A DNA stretch of 64,000 nt from Daphnia pulex (taxonomy: Eukaryota; Arthropoda; Branchiopoda; Diplostraca; Daphniidae). The notes under the pieces were generated by a model. It made no database searches, had not been told where the DNA came from, and saw only the letters and a program-made list of their open reading frames with translations. The DNA is taken from positions 5,101,501 through 5,165,500 of the forward strand of contig NC_060018.1 in assembly GCF_021134715.1 (NCBI RefSeq), given 5' to 3'. The first letter of the stretch is position 1; every line of letters begins with the position of its first letter. The translations under genes and the position numbers were made by a program. Positions 58,809 through 64,000 of this stretch are shown here, in pieces.

Positions 58809-61722
58809 CTAACAAAATTGTGCAATTTCATGGATAAGGCGCAAAATACGGGTTTCATCGAATGGGTCCTTTAAATAAAGGATCTTTACATCTGAGTGGC
58901 TGTAACTTTCGATGATGCCTTCTTCTTTGAATAACTTCATAGCATTCTGTGCTGCAGCATCAAAATCATGCCCTAACAACATTATTGAAAGATGAATTGA
59001 AAAATTTGTTGAGGATTAAAAAAAAACGATAAAATTTATCATTTGTGAATTCACCTTTTCTCTTAAGTTCTTCGGAAATCCGTTGTAGAAACACAGTTTC
59101 TTCCACAACATCTATTTTACGAAGTTCGAGAAGCTGTTTAGCTGCAACACTAAAATCACGTGTTAAAAGAATTAGTACATAAACATACTTTCAGACAAAA
59201 AAAAAGTATAACGAAAAGAAATTTCTAGTGTGTACTTACTAGTATACGTCTAAAACTGTAGAAGTTACCGTAGTAATCCATTTGTGGGAAAGGGCATTGG
59301 CTATGTTGACGTAAAATAACGTATCGATAGTAGGCCTGCGTGCCCAATCTTCTTCATCTTCAGATTCAACATCCAGGTTGTAAGCTATTCTCTTGGCCAT
59401 TAGCTGTTCACCGGAATTGGGCTCATCTGATTGCTGTGACAGCACTAGATTGTCAATCAAATAATCTAGAACTTTTTTTTCAGAAGCAGAAGCTGACAGG
59501 CATGGCGGATTAATGAAATCGATTTCATGGCGTAAAAGACTTGCAATTTTGCGGAAGTTTTCCAGTAACCGGTTCTGACTGACTCGGCATGTATCAGAAT
59601 GCAAGTCAAATTCCATCACGTCCATCGCGGAAAACAAACTTTTCACTAAAAAGCAAAATTCAGAATTAGAAGTGACTACAAACAATCGAAAGTCTTTCTT
59701 TTCTTTTCGGTGGAAAGCTTACTTACTCATAAGAGATTCAAGTTTCATTACTTCTACAGCAACTGAAGAAAAAGGAACGAATCCCTTCATAGAAAAGACC
59801 TCTAAACTATATTGTGTGATAGCATCGAGGTCGCCAACGAAAGCCAGATCATGGTGTTGACGGAATTTTTTTTGAAACTCATCCATTAATTGAGCACAAT
59901 CCTTCAATTCGAAATCTTTTGATTTGATTCGGTATTGCAGTATCATTGACAAGACATGAACACTCATAATTGGGGTGTTCCTCCAAATTTCTAAGAAACA
60001 AAATAAAAATTGCAATGGAGAAGCAGAGGGCGATGAATAATTTGAACTACCATGCCGCATATGTTGTTTTAAGTCGACGATCATGTTGTCTTTATTTTTA
60101 TTATTGCTGATAAAGTCCTGATGAAGAGTAACAATCAGGGGAAAAAGATGAATGTAATAAAAATATGTGATAACCAATTAATTTATATAAAATATTCTAG
60201 TTACCTTAAAGGAATGAGGGAGCCCAAAGTTGATACGGACGTTAGGTTTCCAATTACTGTGTAATTCGGAAGAATTTGAAGTGTGTTTGATTGGCTGCTC
60301 ATAACAGACAGAAGTTGGGATCAGTAACACATCAAGTTGATCACTTCCACAAAATGAGTTTCCAATAGTTGTCAACATTAAATCTGAGAAAGAAAAACTT
60401 ATGTAAGGATAACATCAACATTTAATGAATAAATAAAACTTGCCTGAATTTTCAGCATCAATGAACAATACTTTTGAAAATTTTCCATTTTTTTCTTTAT
60501 CACCAGCAGGATTTGATAACCCAAAATAATTTGAATCATTTTGGTTCAGAAACTCAATGTTAGTTTCCTGAAGCCCTACTAGAAGAGTGTATGCTAAAAC
60601 TGTGACATCAAACTTGTTTTGGTGAATAACAACATAAAGCTTAGGAGCATCAATTTTTCCAAGTTTTTCAAGTTGGCCCCAATGTACTTGAAGTGATTTA
60701 AAATATTGTTGCAGGATGTTATGCCATGGGATTGAAAGCTTACTATTAGGCTGGGCAACTGCAAGCTAATCAAATCAAAGTAATAATGAGTCCATTGAAA
60801 CATACATAAAATAATAATCATACCAAATTCCTTACACCAAGCTCTTCATAAGCACATGGATGTAAGTTTGTAGTGGACGGAAAACAAACTTCACAAGGGG
60901 AATGAGGGTGAAACTCTTTTTCTTTTGGAATCAGAAAGCATGGCTTTCTTTTATGTTGAACTAATGCATCATTTCGGTTCTGTAAATAGAAAAGAAGACT
61001 TAATAATCACGTGATTTAATCTCAATCCACAAATTGACTCATTTCTGACTTGTCGGTTCACCCTGGGGAGAAATACGTTTGACATAGTTAAAAACTTCAA
61101 ATCAACGACAGAAGTTTGGCGTCAATCAGAGATAATGAAAACAATTATTATTCTATCTAATTCTAATTTTAATTAAGGCAAATTAAAACAAGAAACTAGT
61201 GAAACCCTCGTATGAAAAATTTCAAAATACAGTCGAAAGTTCTGAATCTGTAATCGTGGGCGTTGTCTAACTTCAGCAAATTTTAATATAAAAGAAATTT
61301 TCTAAAGAGAGTATTAGTTTTGGCAATAAAAAAATTAATTTCTTTTACAAGAATTTTGCGTTAAAATTGTGAAAACGATTATCAATTATTTCGAAATGAC
61401 ATACGTGTCTATGCCCTGGGGCATATGACGTAATATATTTGTATTCTACAGATGATTAGCAGACAAACCGAAAAACGAAGTCAAGTCAGACTCGGGGGGT
61501 AACGGAGTTTGGGACTTACCGTTTCAGCTATTAGACAACAATCGCGTGATGTGTCTTGTGTGTTCACTGTGATGGGAAAAAAATGTGGAATGGAACAAAG
61601 GTGTTAAACTGGATTTTTTCTTTAACTACTCAAAACCTTCTAGTAGCGTTTAAGATATCCGTTGGTGCCTCAAGTATACTGTATGGATACTTTTTTGGGT
61701 AATCGACCTTATTGTTATTCAT
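58809..61722 (-). CDS. Divergent GPAT-family acyltransferase-like protein, 10 exons
   Basis: Related to mitochondrial glycerol-3-phosphate acyltransferases (GPAT1/GPAT2). Exons on the minus strand: 61722-61680 (tentative), 61566-61520, 60979-60824, 60765-60444, 60383-60205, 60117-60051, 59990-59727, 59645-59240, 59149-59055, 58972-58809; about 580 aa against about 800 in GPAT1. Matching segments are HWGQLEKL before VVIHQNKFD (HX4D at His130/Asp135), VLLIPTSVCYEQP, VRINFGLPHSFK, PIMSVHVLSMILQYR and DLAFVGDLDAITQYSLEVF. From HX4D to the LIPTSV block only about 60 residues remain, and the usual GGFFIRR and EGTRSR motifs are absent. The 60-nt intron there is too short to hide them. The C-terminal part is also shortened. 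Exon 4 uses a GC donor (60443-60442). Exon 1, and so the start, is the least certain part. Confidence 0.8.
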
Positions 61723-64000
61723 GAAACGCTGTCACTCTTAAAACTTTTCGATTTTTTTCAGGTATCCTGTTGCAGTGCTTTTTCTTTCATCATGTCTTGT
61801 TGCCTTCAAACTCCCTGTACTCATTGTCTACTTCAACCAACTTCTTTTAGGGGCTGAGAGAACTAACTTGCCAGAAATCAAGCAGAAACACAAATTCCGT
61901 ACTAAGCCTTCTTCTCCATACTTTTTAGTTGATGGTGGCACTATTTCATGTGATGTAAACGAAGCTTTAGAAAGAGTAAGAAACAATTTTTAAGTTCTGC
62001 ATTGAAAACTGTAATATTTTTTTTCCATTTTTCAAGTTCCTTGATGGCATTTTGGAAAAATTTGTTATACACTGGCACTCAGCATTAGATGTTAAAGAGG
62101 ACGAATTTGTCAATGAAGTACGCCACATAATTAAATTTATGGTTGTCAGGTTACACCAGCTACTTGATGAAGTATAATGATATTTGTCTTCTCCATTCCA
62201 CATTTTCTAATGTACTTATTTTCTAGATTGACTTTCCTAAATTGCTAATTAACAAGATTATTCCAGCATTTTTGTGGCATTTGGAATGTTTCTCTACTGG
62301 CCTTGAAAGAAGTCATTCCATAGAAATTGAGAAATATGTCTTACAGTGTTTTGGAGAAAATCTTCATCCAGCAATTTCTAGTAGACAAACAGAAGAAGTA
62401 TATTTGAAACACTGCTCAGAGCAAATCCTCAAAGATCTTCTTCCAAATGAAATCAAGTCGAGCAAGTAAAAGGGCTAAATCAATTATTATCTTCATAAAA
62501 TCATTACCAATGTATTATTACTCTAGGTTACTATCTATTTTAGTACGCGATATTCTCAGCTGCCAGGTTCTTCAACATGCCATGGATGCATTAGCGAATC
62601 CCGAGAATATCAACCGATTAACGATTGTGTGCTTAGATGAATATAGTACTGTGTTATTAGGAAGTCAAACCGTGGAATCGGACCCCGGTGTTCAAATATT
62701 GAACAATTTTACAAATAATTGTCAACCCAATACCAAAGACCTGGTATGAGGTTATTATATTAATATTATTTAGGAAACTTTGATTTCAAAATTGTCTTGT
62801 TTTTAGTGTTTGTACCCTAGTCTTTCATCGATTCTGAAAACACCGCCGCACTTGTACCAACTGATGCAGTTTTTAAAACGAATAAACACCCTCAAGTATC
62901 TACAATTTTGTTTTGCTGTTGGTGAGTATTTTTAAGAACTTCAATTTTACAGCTGTACTCTATTTATTTTTATTTTTATTTTACACAGATGAGTTTAATG
63001 AAAAACTGTTGAACCCTGATCTCAAGCCGGAGCAAATGAAACGGTTACAGCTTATGGGACAAAAGATGTTTGCAATGTATTTCTGTCATTCGTCGCCAGA
63101 CTGCATTGGATTTGAAAACGAATCGAAGAATCAAATGAAATCAATTGTTTATGCAAGCGCCACCGAAATTGTGCGCTTGAGAACGAGCTCTACTTTATTT
63201 CAGGCCTACGACTATGTAATGGACATCTTGGAGACTAAAATTTTGCCTCGTTTTTACCGTAGTCCTGAGGTACTCCTAAAAGAATCATTGTTCGGGATGA
63301 ATTTTGCATTAACTAGAGTTTTTATTTTTGTTTAGTTTTACCAACTAGTCACTGACGCACAACAGTCAGGAGGTTCTTCGAAAAGCACCAAGTATTTCAT
63401 AAACCTGTATTAAATGATGGGTGAAATTTTTTAAACTTGCTGGGTTTTTTTCCACTTTGGACTGTAATTTACGCACCACTGCGTCTTGTAATGCAAAGAA
63501 ACTTTCACCCGTCATCAGAAAAATAGCATGTTTTCAGCCACTAAAGGAAAATACGTTTTATAGAAAAAAAGAAGCTGTGTCAACTGGATGGGGTAAGAAG
63601 CTACGAGCTGCGTTACGCCCAAACTGGTTAGCAGCAGATGCTAAACTAGCTTCACTGGAACCAGAAGATGAAAATTACGATACAGGAATTGATTTGACTG
63701 AGGCAGATTTTATTGCAGATGATGTTGATGCAGACGATCGAGGGTAAATTTCTTATTTTACGCAGACTTTTTCCTGTTTATTTATATTATAGTTTCCTAT
63801 TTTAATTTTCACGAATTTGTAGTGCCTATGCAGATCTGATTCCGGTTTCCGGGAGAGACCTGACAGCTTGGAAAACGTCCATTCCACGCGTAGTATCGGC
63901 CGTCGATTCAGCTGGTAAAGCCATATGGGGTTTTGAAGTCGAAATCCAAAGAGGTGATATAAGACCGGAGGATGATCCCGAAGAGTATCACTGGACTGTA
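61572..64000 (+). CDS. SNX14: Sorting nexin-14 (N-terminal part, runs off window)
   Basis: ER-anchored sorting nexin linked to lipid droplets and endolysosomal lipid handling. Exons 61572-61600, 61762-61975, 62037-62171, 62227-62465, 62527-62743, 62807-62921, 62989-63269, 63336-63391, 63519-63743 and 63823 onward join in phase. Order: short N-terminus, a hydrophobic membrane segment (VAVLFLSSCLVAFKLPVLIVYF), a PXA domain (about residues 75-270), an RGS-like domain (QLMQFLKRI...LQFCFAVDEFNEKLL), a linker rich in Asp/Glu, then the start of the PX domain (AWKTSIP...FEVEIQRGD). Domain order and the pattern around NRLTIVCLDE fit SNX14 rather than SNX13/19/25. The first exon is short but its phase and position match the human N-terminus. 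The 3' part is outside the window. Confidence 0.9.

Noticed and set aside
1..64000. CRISPR arrays, bacterial operons or intact transposons
   Set aside because: No regularly spaced direct repeats with unique spacers, no bacterial gene organisation, and no transposase or reverse-transcriptase frame was seen.

Overview
The window looks like nuclear DNA of an arthropod, most likely a cladoceran crustacean such as Daphnia. The reasons are compact genes with many 60-100 nt GT-AG introns, an arthropod-type six-EF-hand calbindin-32, an arthropod-type GH20 N-acetylglucosaminidase, and one very long regulatory-looking gap between gene-dense blocks. The species call is inference. Exon models were spliced by hand using frame continuity, GT/AG sites and remembered family sequences; no search was run.

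Layout. (1) 407-5733 (+): complete 22-exon tripeptidyl-peptidase 2. (2) 5.7-11 kb: no intact recognised gene. It holds a decayed mitochondrial ribosomal protein S35 copy (minus strand, 9222-10112), a 36-bp perfect palindrome, a fold-back repeat and two weak orphan ORF candidates. (3) 11-16.8 kb: three tightly packed housekeeping genes. DDB2 (minus) and SSU72 (plus) diverge from a 434-bp gap, and SSU72 converges on LSG1 (minus) with only 79 bp between stop codons. (4) 18.1-27.9 kb: calbindin-32 (minus), 11 exons, with two large introns that contain regulatory-looking sites. (5) 27.9-45.0 kb: a 17-kb stretch with no gene I can support, rich in microsatellites, two-strand purine/pyrimidine runs and a few inverted repeats. 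(6) 45.0-50.5 kb (+): an unrecognised secreted coiled-coil protein. (7) 50.5-55.4 kb: no gene. (8) 55.4-57.7 kb (+): beta-N-acetylglucosaminidase, a GH20 enzyme. (9) 58.8-61.7 kb (minus): a divergent GPAT-family protein that keeps the HX4D motif but lacks the segment carrying the other acyltransferase motifs. (10) 61.6-64.0 kb (+): SNX14, running off the window; its first exon lies inside the first intron of the GPAT-like model.

Functionally the window is a mixture: proteolysis (TPP2), nuclear DNA repair and transcription (DDB2, SSU72), 60S ribosome export (LSG1), neuronal calcium buffering (calbindin), chitin or glycan turnover (GH20) and ER lipid biology (GPAT-like and SNX14, head to head). 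The most unusual item is the GPAT-like gene. Its pattern of motif loss recalls vertebrate GPAT2, and both GPAT2 and the fly GPAT-family protein Minotaur have been tied to piRNA biogenesis.
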